64,000 nucleotides of DNA from Artemisia argyi (taxonomy: Eukaryota > Streptophyta > Magnoliopsida > Asterales > Asteraceae). The position numbers and the translations under genes were made by a program. Every line of letters starts with the position of its first letter. Within the stretch, counting starts at the first letter, position 1. Under the pieces are notes generated by a model. It was given only the letters and a program-made list of their open reading frames with translations. It ran no database searches and had not been told where the DNA came from. The stretch spans positions 9,755,897 through 9,819,896 of the forward strand of contig CM060684.1 in NCBI GenBank assembly GCA_030686995.1. The letters run 5' to 3'. This document shows, piece after piece, positions 52,882-64,000 of the stretch.

Positions 52882-55800
52882 CTAATCACAAATGGGCATG
52901 AAACTTTCAGCTAATCTAAGTCCTACACCTTCAGCATGCTTGTAAAGCTTAGTGCCAGGTAGAGGCTTTGTTAATTGATCGGCCAAGTTATCATCTGTGT
53001 GAACTTTGAGCATTTCGATTTCACCTATTTCGACTTGTTCTCGAACATAGTGATGCTTAATCGGGAAATGTCTGGTGCCTTTCATGATTCCAGGCTCATT
53101 GGCAAATGTAATTGCAGCTGAATTGTCACAATACATTTTAATAGGTCTTTGAATCGAAGGCATGACTCCAAGTCCTGAGACAAACTTCCTAATCCAAACA
53201 GCTTCCATTGCAGCTTCTGAAGTAGCTATATACTCACTTTCTGTAGCAGACATCGCTAGTACACTCTGCTTTCTGCTCCTCCAATCCACTGCTCCTCCAT
53301 TAATGACAAAGACATAACCCGTCTGAGACTTCGTATCATCCTTATCACCTTTCCAAGAAGCATCGCAGTAACCTGTAACATCAAGTTCTGCCGATGGATT
53401 TCCCACATAAACCAAAAACATATCCTTAGTAGCCCTAAGGTACTTAAGAATATTCTTAACAGCAGTCCAGTGAGCTACACCTGGATTTTGCTGATATCGA
53501 CTGGTTAAATTCTGAGCAAACGCTACATCAGGTCTTGTACTTTTCACCGCATACATAATAGATCCCACAGCCGAAGCATAAGGGACTCTTTTCATGCGTT
53601 GCACCTCTGCAGGTGTTGAAGCACAAACCTTGTTGCTCAAGCCATGTTGCTCTTGCATCGGCAAATATCCTTTCTTGGAATTTTGCATACTGAATCTCTT
53701 CAGTATTTTATCAATGTAAGCACTTTGGCTTAATCCAATTAATCGCTGAGATCTATCTCTATATATCTTGATTCCCAGCATAAATGCAGCTTCCCCTAAA
53801 TCTTTCATAGAAAAACAACTTCCAAGATATTCCTTAACCTTTTGTAAACTTGGAATGTCGTTCCCCATGATCAATATGTCATCGACATATAATATAAGGA
53901 AAATTACATTACTCCCACTAACTTTGTGATATACACATGGCTCATCAAGATTTTTAGTGAATCCATAATTTTTAATCTCACCATCAAATCTTTTATTCCA
54001 TTGTCGTGATGCTTGCTTCAATCCATAAATGGATCTTTTAAGCTTGCATACACGATTTGGGAATTCTGGATTTACATACCCCTCAGGCTGCGCCATATAG
54101 ATGTCCTCATCTAGGCGACCATTTAAGAAGGCGGTTTTTACATCCATTTGCCAAATCTCATAGTCATAGTAAGCGGCTATGGCTATAAGAATCCTAATTG
54201 CCCTTATGTCAGCTACAGGAGAAAATGTCTCCTCATAGTCAACACCAAAAGTTTGTGTATAGCCTTTAGCTACACAATGGGCCTTATAGGTGTGTACAAC
54301 GCCATCCATGTCAGTCTTTTTCTTGTAGAGCCATTTACTCCCAACTAGTTTGGCACCCGGAGGTAGGTCTACTTCTTCCCAAACATCATTGTCTTCCATG
54401 GATTGCATTTCCCCATCCATTGCTTCTTTCCATTTGGCCTTTTCAGGACCATTCATGGCAGCTTTATAACTTGTAGGCTCATCAAGATCACCTAGTATAT
54501 ACTCATCACTCTCTACATTAAGACATAGACGAGTAGGAGCTTTTACTGGTCTTGTTGACCTACGAATGGGAATCACTTCAACTTCAGGTGGAGGACCTAA
54601 GCTTTCAGGTTCTACCGGAAGTTGGTTAGTGTTTTCAGAAGGTTCTACATCTTCTTGACCGTCTTCCAGGTCATATACTCTCCCACTGAATTCTTGAGAT
54701 ATGAGCTCTCTTTCAAGAAAGTCTCCATACCTTGCAACAAATACTTCGTTTTCAGGTGGGTAATAAAAGTAGTATCCCATAGTTTCCTTAGGGTATCCTA
54801 CGAAGATGCACTTCACAGATCTTTGTTGGAGTTTGTCTGCTGAGTCACGTTTAACATACGCCTCACAACCCCAAACCTTAAGATAAGACAGGTTAGGAGC
54901 TTTTCCAGTCCATACCTCATATGGTGTCTTATCAACCTTCTTTGTTGGAACCATATTTAGAATGCGAACTGCAGATTCTAAGGCATAATCCCAAAACGAG
55001 AAAGGAAGAGTTGTTAGATTAAACATAGATCGTATCATGTCTTGCAATGTACGATTCCTTCTTTCAGATACACCATTTTGTTGTGGAGTATATGGAGAAG
55101 TAAGGTGCTGGACAATTCCCTCCTTTGCTAGATAATCTATGAACTCCTGACTCAGGTATTCACCACCTCTATCGGATCGAAGAGCTTTAATCTTCTTTCC
55201 AAGTTGCAACTCTACTTCTGCTTTAAACACTTTGAATGTTTCAAATACCTCATGTTTATGTTTAAGTAAATAAACATAACCATAACGGCTGTAATCATCC
55301 GTAAATGTTAAGAAGTAGCTAGCACCCCTCCTTGACACATGTCTAAGTGGTCCACACACATCTGTGTGAATAAGACCAAGTAGATCATTAGCCCTTTCAA
55401 TTCTATTTTTAAAGGGTTTCTTAGTCATCTTCTCAGCAATGCAAGATTCGCATTTATCAAATGATTCATCATTGATCTTATTTAAAAGCCCATCATGTTG
55501 CAGCTTTTTCAGGCGATCTTTGCCAATGTGAGCAAGTCGACAATGCCAAAGATAAGACGAATCCAGACCTTTCTTGATTCTCTTATTGTTGATGCTATAC
55601 ATTGAATTATTTGTAACAAAAGCATTCTCATTATCATTCATATCAATTTCAAATACACCATTCACAGCAATAGCATTAAAATAAAAAACATTATTTAAAA
55701 AAACCGAAATTCCATTGCTTGAAATAGTATGATGAAAACCTTGGTTCAACAAACATGAAAATGAAATTACACCTCTAACAATTGACGGTGCATAATGACA

Positions 55801-55992
55801 ATTATTTAAAGATAGTACTAAGCCCGAAGGCAACACTAAATTAAAAACTCCTATAGCTTCAACTCCTGCATGCGCTCCGTTACCAACGTGCAAGAATTGT
55901 TGTCCATAGGCCAGCTTTCTCTCAACTCTAAACCCCTGCATGGTATTGCAGATATGAATGCCACATCCAGTATCATATACCCATGAATTCAA
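52882..55992 (-). CDS. pol: Copia pol: protease, integrase, reverse transcriptase, RNase H
   Basis: 1036 residues from ATG 55992; the frame is open back to the TAA at 56014-56016, so the ATG is only the first Met. In order: protease tip with WVYDTGCGIHIC (DTG present); GAG-pre-integrase zinc module (HCRLAHIG ... CESC); integrase core with HTDVCGPL, FTDDYSRYGYV and a VSERRNRTLQ Glu; reverse transcriptase from WKEAMDGEM with QMDVKTAFLNG, SIYGLKQASRQWN and the LYVDDILI active site; RNase H with GYCDASW, SATESEYIA and MYCDNSAA; end ADQLTKPLP. All catalytic residues I look for are present and there is no internal stop, so this part could still encode functional enzymes if translated. Confidence 0.93.
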   Translation of the reverse strand: MNSWVYDTGCGIHICNTMQGFRVERKLAYGQQFLHVGNGAHAGVEAIGVFNLVLPSGLVLSLNNCHYAPSIVRGVISFSCLLNQGFHHTISSNGISVFLNNVFYFNAIAVNGVFEIDMNDNENAFVTNNSMYSINNKRIKKGLDSSYLWHCRLAHIGKDRLKKLQHDGLLNKINDESFDKCESCIAEKMTKKPFKNRIERANDLLGLIHTDVCGPLRHVSRRGASYFLTFTDDYSRYGYVYLLKHKHEVFETFKVFKAEVELQLGKKIKALRSDRGGEYLSQEFIDYLAKEGIVQHLTSPYTPQQNGVSERRNRTLQDMIRSMFNLTTLPFSFWDYALESAVRILNMVPTKKVDKTPYEVWTGKAPNLSYLKVWGCEAYVKRDSADKLQQRSVKCIFVGYPKETMGYYFYYPPENEVFVARYGDFLERELISQEFSGRVYDLEDGQEDVEPSENTNQLPVEPESLGPPPEVEVIPIRRSTRPVKAPTRLCLNVESDEYILGDLDEPTSYKAAMNGPEKAKWKEAMDGEMQSMEDNDVWEEVDLPPGAKLVGSKWLYKKKTDMDGVVHTYKAHCVAKGYTQTFGVDYEETFSPVADIRAIRILIAIAAYYDYEIWQMDVKTAFLNGRLDEDIYMAQPEGYVNPEFPNRVCKLKRSIYGLKQASRQWNKRFDGEIKNYGFTKNLDEPCVYHKVSGSNVIFLILYVDDILIMGNDIPSLQKVKEYLGSCFSMKDLGEAAFMLGIKIYRDRSQRLIGLSQSAYIDKILKRFSMQNSKKGYLPMQEQHGLSNKVCASTPAEVQRMKRVPYASAVGSIMYAVKSTRPDVAFAQNLTSRYQQNPGVAHWTAVKNILKYLRATKDMFLVYVGNPSAELDVTGYCDASWKGDKDDTKSQTGYVFVINGGAVDWRSRKQSVLAMSATESEYIATSEAAMEAVWIRKFVSGLGVMPSIQRPIKMYCDNSAAITFANEPGIMKGTRHFPIKHHYVREQVEIGEIEMLKVHTDDNLADQLTKPLPGTKLYKHAEGVGLRLAESFMPICD

Positions 55993-56013
55993 TTTAGGAG
56001 TAAGAGTGAATAA

Positions 56014-56949
56014 TTAAATCATAAAGAACGCACCTAATGTGCTGGGGTTACCAGCATCATTCCCCTGCTTCTTGAGTCGCAAGTCATGAATATAGAGAGG
56101 GCAATTGCGCTTCCAATGACCCTTTTCATTACAATGGTGACAAGCCTGATCCTTCTTGTTTGGCGGATTCACCTTGTTCTGCTTAGGCTGATGTTGTTTC
56201 ATCATGGGTTGAGGTTGATAGGCCATGACCTGCTTGCCTTTATCACCTTTACCTTTGCCTTTGTTCACATGCAATTTCTTCTGGATTCTCCCCCCATGAA
56301 TTGCCAACACTTGTGGGGTGGGAGTCTTGACCTTGGCTGGTAGACTTTTCTCATAATCAACAAGCAATGCGAGTAATTCTGAGACTGTCTTCCCCGAGCA
56401 ATGCATGTTGAAGTTCTGCACAAAACCAGCAAAATCCTTGTTAAGGGATCTGTTGATCAAGTGCACTTGCACATTCTCGGGGTAACCAAAACCAATTCTG
56501 TGAAGTTGATCAAAGGAATCCTTCATCTCATCCACATAATCGGCTACTGGTTTACCATCACCATGCTTGCAGTTGTGTAGCTTGTCAAGTTCATCATACA
56601 ATTCAACTGCAGGTGACTTCTCATAAGATTGCCTGAGGTTATCAAGCATATTCTTAGGAGATGAATACTCATACTTCTTTTGTAATTGAGCATTCATGCT
56701 AGTGAGCATTAAACAAGCAACCTCATTGTACTTAGCATTAGTCACCTTCCATTCTGCCTTTGCTTCAGGTGTTGCCGTAGCAGCAGGTTCAGCAGGGCAT
56801 TCCTTGGTCACATAATCAATCTTACCAGACGCCCTCAAGACAATTCTAAGCGAGCGGTACCAGTCATTGAAATTCTTTCCAGTGAGTTTATCTCTCTCAA
56901 GATGACTCTTGAAAGCATTAATCACAGTTTGGTTATCGGGTTGAGCCAT
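56014..56949 (-). CDS. gag: Copia gag
   Basis: 311 residues from ATG 56949. The N-terminal half is a UBN2-type gag (LTGKNFNDWYRSLRIVL, a MLTSMNAQLQKKYEYSSPKNML stretch of which the MLTSMN part opens a helical region, LHNCKHGDGKPVADYVDEM). A basic linker leads to a CCHC knuckle CHHCNEKGHWKRNC near residue 270. It ends at a TAA (56014-56016) in the same frame as pol; related elements usually read straight through here, so the stop is most simply a single-base nonsense change and would cut pol off from gag. Confidence 0.9.
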   Translation of the reverse strand: MAQPDNQTVINAFKSHLERDKLTGKNFNDWYRSLRIVLRASGKIDYVTKECPAEPAATATPEAKAEWKVTNAKYNEVACLMLTSMNAQLQKKYEYSSPKNMLDNLRQSYEKSPAVELYDELDKLHNCKHGDGKPVADYVDEMKDSFDQLHRIGFGYPENVQVHLINRSLNKDFAGFVQNFNMHCSGKTVSELLALLVDYEKSLPAKVKTPTPQVLAIHGGRIQKKLHVNKGKGKGDKGKQVMAYQPQPMMKQHQPKQNKVNPPNKKDQACHHCNEKGHWKRNCPLYIHDLRLKKQGNDAGNPSTLGAFFMI

Positions 56950-58567
56950 ATCTACAGATAAAGTTCAAATATTAGTATTTTCGATAATCAATATCTTCAA
57001 GAAAATAAAATACCCAAGGCTATATTCATATAACCAACTAATTTTCTTGAAAATCTAGGATCTAACTTTACATAGTTTCACCACATCAGTTGATCTGCTA
57101 GTGGTAAAAGTACAAAAGATAGTAATCTGTCGAACAATAATTGGCAAACAAGATTTCCAATTCCTAGATCATTATGGGATTTACATCAAATTGATTCATC
57201 AATTTGCCTTTGTAAGCATGTTTTATCCCATCTCATGCCTTAAGTTCTAGGTCTCACGCACAACTTAATTAAGTCGTCTACCTTAGAAACTGTAAAATTA
57301 CAATTATGGTCTCACGCGTTAAAAGAATTTTACCTTGTTATAGTAATTTAGCCTAGGTCTCACGTTTACTAAATTAAAATTCCAAGTGTTTCTTATAGGT
57401 AGATGGCATGTAACTTAAATTTTAAGGGTATTAATTTTTGATATGTCAATCAAAATTATGTACAAAGATGCATGCACTCATCTTTATAACATAAGTTTTC
57501 ATAAAAAAATTTTATGTCCGATTCCTGAAATTAATACACAAAGTTTTACTTGAGGTTTATGCCAAAACCCTAAGATGACTTTCTACAATATATAATTTTA
57601 AAAGTAATTTGTTTAAGACATATTCAAGATTGTGATAACCAAGGCAGACTCTAAGGCTCTTTTCTAAGCCTTCAAATCACGGTTATGAATATCATCTTAA
57701 AAGACTTAATTTTAAAAGTATATTTGCACAAAACATCATTCAAACAAAAGTTTATGGATTCAATCTCAAAATAGTAATAAAGTTTGAATTTTGCTAGTCT
57801 CGACTGGGAGCTGATTACCGTGCGAATCGGACCACGATTGTCATAAGACCTTTGCAAGATTCTTACTTTATCACTTTAGGGTTTCACAATTATTAGTCCG
57901 TATTAATTTTCTTTATGAAAACAACCCTTTTATTGCTTACAACAAGTCCAACTAAAACAATAAAACAAGTATCAAAGAAAATCAAACAAACAATAATAAA
58001 TAAGTGAAACAATTAGCCACATGCAATCCGTATTAGAAAAGATCCTAATAAAATCAATTCTAGGTATAATAATGCATGTAATCAACTAAGGCCTTCCCCT
58101 CTTAATGGAGGTGAGTCACATACATTGACGAATCAATTGCGTAGGCCAAAGCTAAAAACACACCACATAGCATATAAAATTGATTTTAATATATATTGTA
58201 GTCTTCCCCAATTTAAGATCTATCTAAATATGTGACAATAAAACAAGATCCATGACAAACATGCATGTAAGTCACGGATTAAAACCTAACAATTAGCAAT
58301 TAGGTCACAAGATACGTTCAATTAACCGGATAATGACCTAGGGTTTCTAGTGATTACACATAATCAAGAAAACCACAAAACCCTAATTAGGGTTTCATGG
58401 GAAAATCGACCCCCCCCCCCAAAATTAGGGTTAGGGTTTCGAAATTTTTAGAAAAAATAGGAAAAAAAACCCTAGATAAAAAAAACATGTATCTAAAACA
58501 ATTAAAGATCCGGTTTTTATTACGTTTTAGTAATCAATTACATGTTATACATGGCTCGTGATGCCAC
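56950..58567 (-). other. Copia 5' leader and primer-binding site
   Basis: A 1.6-kb leader, long for a Copia element. Primer site at about 58550-58567. GGTCTCACG occurs three times (57248, 57310, 57354). A run of C sits near 58411-58420. No ORF of note. Confidence 0.6.
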
Positions 58568-59398
<831 letters not shown>

Positions 59399-59686
59399 GT
59401 ATGATGGGCATGATGACAACCTCTTTGAACATTTCTCAGCCGTTGCACAAAGACTTGGTGTCTATACCGCCAAAGACTATGCAGATATTCTAGAATTTCA
59501 ATTCTGGTGGGTCGGTGGAAAGTGGCTGACTTAACCGGGCTATCTGGTGAAAGACGCAAGGCCCAAGAGTATGTTTGTGGGTTGCCACTGAGAATCAGAA
59601 GGCTCAAGGAGAGGGTTGCAGGTAGGGAAACAGAAGGCCCGATGATGCCATTCAGCTGGATCTATGATAGACAAGTGAAGCTCTGA

Positions 59687-60765
59687 AAAATTTGAATAGT
59701 AAGTTGAAGTTTAAGGTTTTGTTTGCTTTTTTTATGCGTAGAGTTTAAAACCTATTTTAGATGTCTGTTTCATGTAGCGCTGATGTGATTTTATTTTTAT
59801 TTTATTTTTTATTATTTTTTTTTAATTTGGAACGTATCATGAGTTTGAGTTTTTGTAAACTTTTGTGGTTGTGGACATATTATAGAACTTGTTATGCCAA
59901 TTTTGATGATGATAGTTATAGTCTACCCTAGTGTTTATCATTTTGATTCTTGGTAGCTCACATGAGACTGAGGAAGCTATAGATCATCATCTAGAGCCGT
60001 AAGACACTTTTAAAAATTAAAATAACCCTAAGATTTTGGTCTGGGTTCGCACTTTTTTGTGGGAGGCAGTGGAAGAATAATTTGCTCTTTTTAGCATGCC
60101 TCTTGGGTATTTATCTGTGTCATGCATCATACATGTATCATCTTTGTTGTTGCGGTGACGATAATTTGTTGGCTCCTTGATCATTTTCAGTTGCACAAGA
60201 TACTTTTAGGGGTTGTTTGGTGTGGAGGATTAGATTTGGGGAATTGAAATCAAAGTCATTCATGTTGTATTGCTGTTTGTTTGATGGATTTAGGTTTCAT
60301 GTTAACGTATATAGGTTTCTTTTTAATTTTACAATCTACGATTTAGTATTTTCTTATTTATCGAGGCTATTTTTTATTTTTATTTTTATTTATTTTTTTC
60401 ATATGATAAAGGTAGTGTTAATTCATGCTATAGACATCTTCTTATTGTATGTGCTGCTTATTGCTTGCTTATTCATAGAATGTAAATGATAAACCCCCAT
60501 AGGTGTATTGTATTATTAGCAAAACTATATATAAAATATACATAACATGAAACCATAATGGACCCAAAGTCACAATCGGGTTTGTGCCATATTTATCGTC
60601 TAATAGTAAAGACATAGCAAGCTTTTATATGGGGTAATATGTAGTAGTTTGATATCCAACCCATATTCATTAATCTAAACAACAATAATGGTAAAAATAC
60701 ATTTGATCACATCCATCGTCATTCCACTTCTTAGCTATGCCACTTGGCATCGTTCAATTAGCTAA
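59687..60765. other. intergenic region between desaturase pseudogene and NCL gene
   Basis: No gene recognised. The stretch 60490-60605 (GTGTATTGTATTATTAGCAA ... TATTTATCGTCTAATA) resembles the layout of the TRIM LTR and may be a diverged solo LTR; support is weak. Confidence 0.4.
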
Positions 60766-63494
60766 TCAGCTAGCATTTGGCAAAACATAATAAATGTATA
60801 CGGAGACCGGATATAGTATTATTGCTGAGATGGACGCCCAAAGAGGATAGGTGTCACGTTTGATCGCGAATACACCAACAATGGCACAAGGTATCATGAT
60901 GGCAAGCACCTCAGCCGAGTAGGTCCATGATAGTCCCCTTATATATACCACCAGAAGCAATGATACGAACCCAATAAGGTTATCCATCACCAATTGATCG
61001 TAGATCTGCATTAGATAAACAAACTCGTGTTGTTAGCTTACATCATGTATCCTATTTAGTGATGAAGTTATTGCTTTACTTTTGAAATATATGGATCAAT
61101 TACCTTCCTAGTATATTTTGTTAAATAAAGTTCAGATAACGTTTCCATTTAAAAAAGATATTAAGTGTATAACAAAAAGTAAGTGATGTATTTGTGAAAG
61201 TGTGCAAACCTCTGAAAATGTCAAAGAAGCGTTCTTCCGAACATGGTGTTGAGCATTGAGAAGTGCAACAATTACCATTTTAGATTTCATTGCTATCGGG
61301 GCCATAACAAATGAAGTGAAGAGAAAAGGTATGTGAGCCTCTGTTGAGAATTGTTTGACACTTGTTATGAAGGGAGATGCAATTATGATCGTGATCGCTA
61401 TTCCAAATATAGCATACACGATGGTTGCTTTAGGTTTCTAGGGTTTCAAGAGTGCAAGAACCTTTTTTTGATCTATCGCTTTCTCAATCCATTTGATGAA
61501 TCCATCTACAAATTCTTTTTTGTCTACCAATTGATTCTTATCACCATCAAAGTCCTTTACTAATTCGTCCACTAAATCATGGTCAGATTTTTTCCCTAAT
61601 TTAAGAGTCTTGATGAATTCTTTTAACTCCTCTCTATTTTTATTTATTTTTTGATCGGCTGATAACTTATCTTCGTCACCATCTTTGTGTAATTGTGAAA
61701 ATAACCTATATAGGAAGAGTTAGCGAATCATGAAATATTGTTAAAACTAGAAGAATACGTTACGGGTCAAGAATATTACTCTTCTATCTTTTCTCTGTCA
61801 GGTTTACCATCTTTTCTCTATTTTTATTTATTTTTTGATCGGCTGATAACTTATCTTCCAAGATTTTTGGCATTATTTTCTCAATTTCCATAATATGTGG
61901 ACGATGTTTGTTTCTTGCTTTTGCCTGATTCTAGATATTTTCAAATACAGATCCAGAACTGATTGCCTCTTTCAGCCAATTGATGCAACCTTTTTCGAAC
62001 TCGCCCCTACTGATGTTTCCATCATTATCTATATCGAAGTGTATCAAAACCGCCTTTTTGGATTTCTCATCCTTTTCTTCCAACATGAACATTTTCTGGA
62101 CCAGCTCTCCCAATTCATCTCCATCATTGTCGACATTAGTTGATGTTTGTTCGTTTTTATTACTGTTGACATTTGCTTCAGGTAGGCACCCGCCTCCGCA
62201 AAACCTATAGGCACACTGGAGAAACTTTGTGAAATTATTGTCGACATTATGTGATTTGTGTTCGCCTTTATTATTGTCGACAATATGTGATATTTGATCG
62301 TTGTTATCTTGGTCGGCTTCATCAAAAATTCTGAAAATTGAAGGTATTGCATTACTCCGCTGCCCTTAAAAATGTTGTATGATAAGTTTTTAAATTTCAA
62401 ATTGGCCAAATTGCAAGTTTTGTCCCTGAATTTTCAAAAGTGCAGTCACCGTCCTTATAAAGAACTTTGGGTTGCAGTTTCATCCTTGTCTAAAGTAAAA
62501 TGACTAAAATGCCTTGTCAAATAATGCAACTTAGGAATGAAAATTGCAACCCAAAGTTGTATATATAGGGGTGACGCCTGCACTTTCTAAAGATTAGGGA
62601 CAAAATCTGCAATCTGAAGATTAGGGACAACTTTTGCAATTTACTCCAAGTTTATTTTGGTATTTTATATACAAAAGGACATTTACCTATTGAAGTAGGT
62701 AATGCCGAGTTCCCCAAGATCTTCAAAATCTGCAACCGAAACGACATGATAGAAAAAGCGCGTCCTTAAGTTCTCTTGCTTCAAGTATGCCAAACTCCTG
62801 TACCGAATCCATGAATTTTGAACCTACATGCAGAAGGTACACATCCCAAGTAATTTGATTCCTTTGTTTAGCATTTAAAGTTTAGTTCAGAAATCACACG
62901 TCAGCTATTAATTAGTAGATACCTGAAAACCAAAATATATAAGTAGTGCCACGACTGATACTATGAGTGCGACCAAAGTCATAGCTGTAGTGTTAATAAA
63001 ATGTAGTAGTCCCACAAAAGCAAATGGTATCAACGAAAGAAGCATAATTACAGCCATTTTTCCGGTATCCTCATCAATCTTAAAGTCCTTATCTACAATA
63101 AGAGGAGTTTTAAAAGGGTGTAAAATGTTTTGGAACTATATCTCCATGTGTTCATACCCCTAGCATAATGCAAATAAATGATTGTACGCTTATAAGTAAA
63201 TTTTATTCTAAGTTTTCCTACTTGACCTCACAAACTATAGCTAGATTAAGGAAATGATGTTCTAACCAGTCTCAAACCGCGGAAGTTTGTGTTTAAGAGA
63301 CAACAAGCATTTTATCGATGAGTCTTGTTGATGATCAGCTTCATCTGATGATCTCTCTTTAAGCTTATATCTACATCTTATTATGCGAATTCCCCATATA
63401 AGTGTGAGAGTGATGACAGTCGTTCCTGCATACATGCTCACCCCGAAACCCACTTTGTTTTGGGCATCCGAGGCGGAAGAAAGGACTCCAGTGG
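60766..63494 (-). pseudogene. NCL-type Na+/Ca2+ exchanger-like gene, exons 2 onward, probably inactivated
   Basis: Exons on the minus strand, all with GT-AG borders: 63494-63267 (end of first exchanger half), 63092-62923 (membrane hairpin), 62823-62687 (amphipathic, RSLAYLKQENLRTRFF), 62330-about 61808 (EF-hand DIDNDGNISRGE), 61705-61210 (EF-hand DGDKNQLVDKKE, then second exchanger half YAIFGIAITIIIASP), 61005-60766 (last two membrane helices, ending YYVLPNAS). Plant NCL proteins place EF-hands between two exchanger domains in vacuolar or plasma membranes. Two in-frame TAG codons occur: 61931-61933 after the first EF-hand and 61438-61440 before the second exchanger half, the latter where the family has Trp in a PWKPK-like motif. 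I found no phase-compatible splice that skips them. Exon 1 would lie beyond 64 kb. The usual Glu-bearing motif of the second repeat reads AMKSKM. Confidence 0.75.
62401..62646. mobile_element. MITE in an NCL intron, related to the FB1 outer block
   Basis: Begins near AAATTGCAAGTTTTGTCCCT and ends near AGGGACAACTTTTGCAATTT, imperfect inverted repeats. The ACTAAAATGCC segment in between corresponds to ACTAAAATACC in the MITE-like block of FB1 (13092-13269). No clear target duplication. Confidence 0.55.
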
Positions 63495-63600
63495 CTGCGA
63501 AGAAAAAGAAAAAAAATTGATATGAATCTGGAAGTTGAAATTTTAGTTTATTAAAAGTTATCTTTAAACATAATATTACTTGGCAAGGCACTTATAGTAT

Positions 63601-64000
63601 TTTTTTTTTTTTTTTTTGGGTAAAAGGTCAACGACCCGGTAAATATATTACTCCAAAAAAACGTTTAAGTACAACGGATATGGGTGAATCCCATATCTCA
63701 GCCCGTTACATAGGCGAAAAGCTTACATAACAAGATACTTCCTATTTTCTAAACAAGAAAACTAGCCATTACACACATGATAGTAGAGAATCAGACAAAA
63801 GATAAACTACTTCCTACGACTTTGGAGATTAACACCATACATGGCATTAATAGCCTCCAATTCCCCTGGAAGATCATAAGTGTGCTTCGAATAATCATCA
63901 TAGTCATACAAATCATCACGCACATGACCACCACCAAAAAGATTTGCAGATTCATCGAACGGGTTAAGAACCTCATCCTCATCGGTATCGGAAACTTCAA
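63601..64000 (-). mobile_element. 3' end of a poly(A) retroposon (LINE-like), partial
   Basis: On the minus strand, sequence entering from beyond the window ends in a run of 17-18 A (63601-63618), preceded by GGTCGTTGACCTTTTACCC. An open frame enters at 64000 and stops at TAG near 63810: acidic, with SDTDEDEVLNPFDESANLF, YDYDDYSKHTYDLPGELEAI and a basic end SRRK. I do not recognise the protein. A poly(A) tail inside an NCL intron, same strand, fits LINE-type or processed-transcript insertion; the 5' end and target duplication are outside the window. Confidence 0.5.

Overview
The window looks like plant nuclear DNA that is mostly nested transposable elements, with a few decayed host genes between them. 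AT-rich composition, GT-AG introns, LTR retrotransposons primed by plant tRNAs, a Helitron, MITEs and two plant gene families (Na+/Ca2+ exchanger-like NCL and stearoyl-ACP desaturase) point to a eudicot. The Copia and Athila-like sequences read most like those of Asteraceae; that is inference from remembered family sequences. No bacterial-type operon, CRISPR array, rRNA or tRNA gene was seen.

Layout. 1-5425: 3' part of a Sirevirus-type Copia element (end of gag, a long non-coding stretch, an accessory ORF with its own promoter-like module, 3' LTR). 6.3-7.8 kb: an orphan first exon of an NCL gene (minus), next to an inverted-repeat element carrying a small Helitron. 8-13 kb: mostly anonymous DNA with two MITEs. 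13092-14598: a foldback element with a 9-bp target duplication. 15363-23091: retrotransposon A (minus), Athila-like and gag-only, inserted in an older LTR.

23.7-47.2 kb is one nested structure. A broken PIF/Harbinger transposase is split by a chromodomain-bearing Ty3-gypsy element (24415-46966, target duplication TGCAC). That element contains a scarred LTR-element fragment, a second foldback element, a 1.26-kb tandem duplication, and retrotransposon B (35266-43542, plus), the sister of A. A and B share LTRs, primer site and a long ORF with gag followed by two tandem retropepsin-like domains that lack the catalytic motif. Neither has reverse transcriptase, RNase H or integrase. They look like one non-autonomous family that must be moved in trans, and they are the most novel item here.

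47.4-64 kb: a gene fragment, a 1.06-kb TRIM element, then a stearoyl-ACP desaturase pseudogene (plus) whose last exon is split by a nearly complete Copia element (minus, 51271-59398, target duplication GTATG). An NCL gene follows (minus, exons 2 to 7 visible) with two in-frame stops, an intronic MITE, and an intronic poly(A) retroposon running off the right edge. The two NCL pieces at opposite ends are both on the minus strand, but their order shows they are two separate paralogues.
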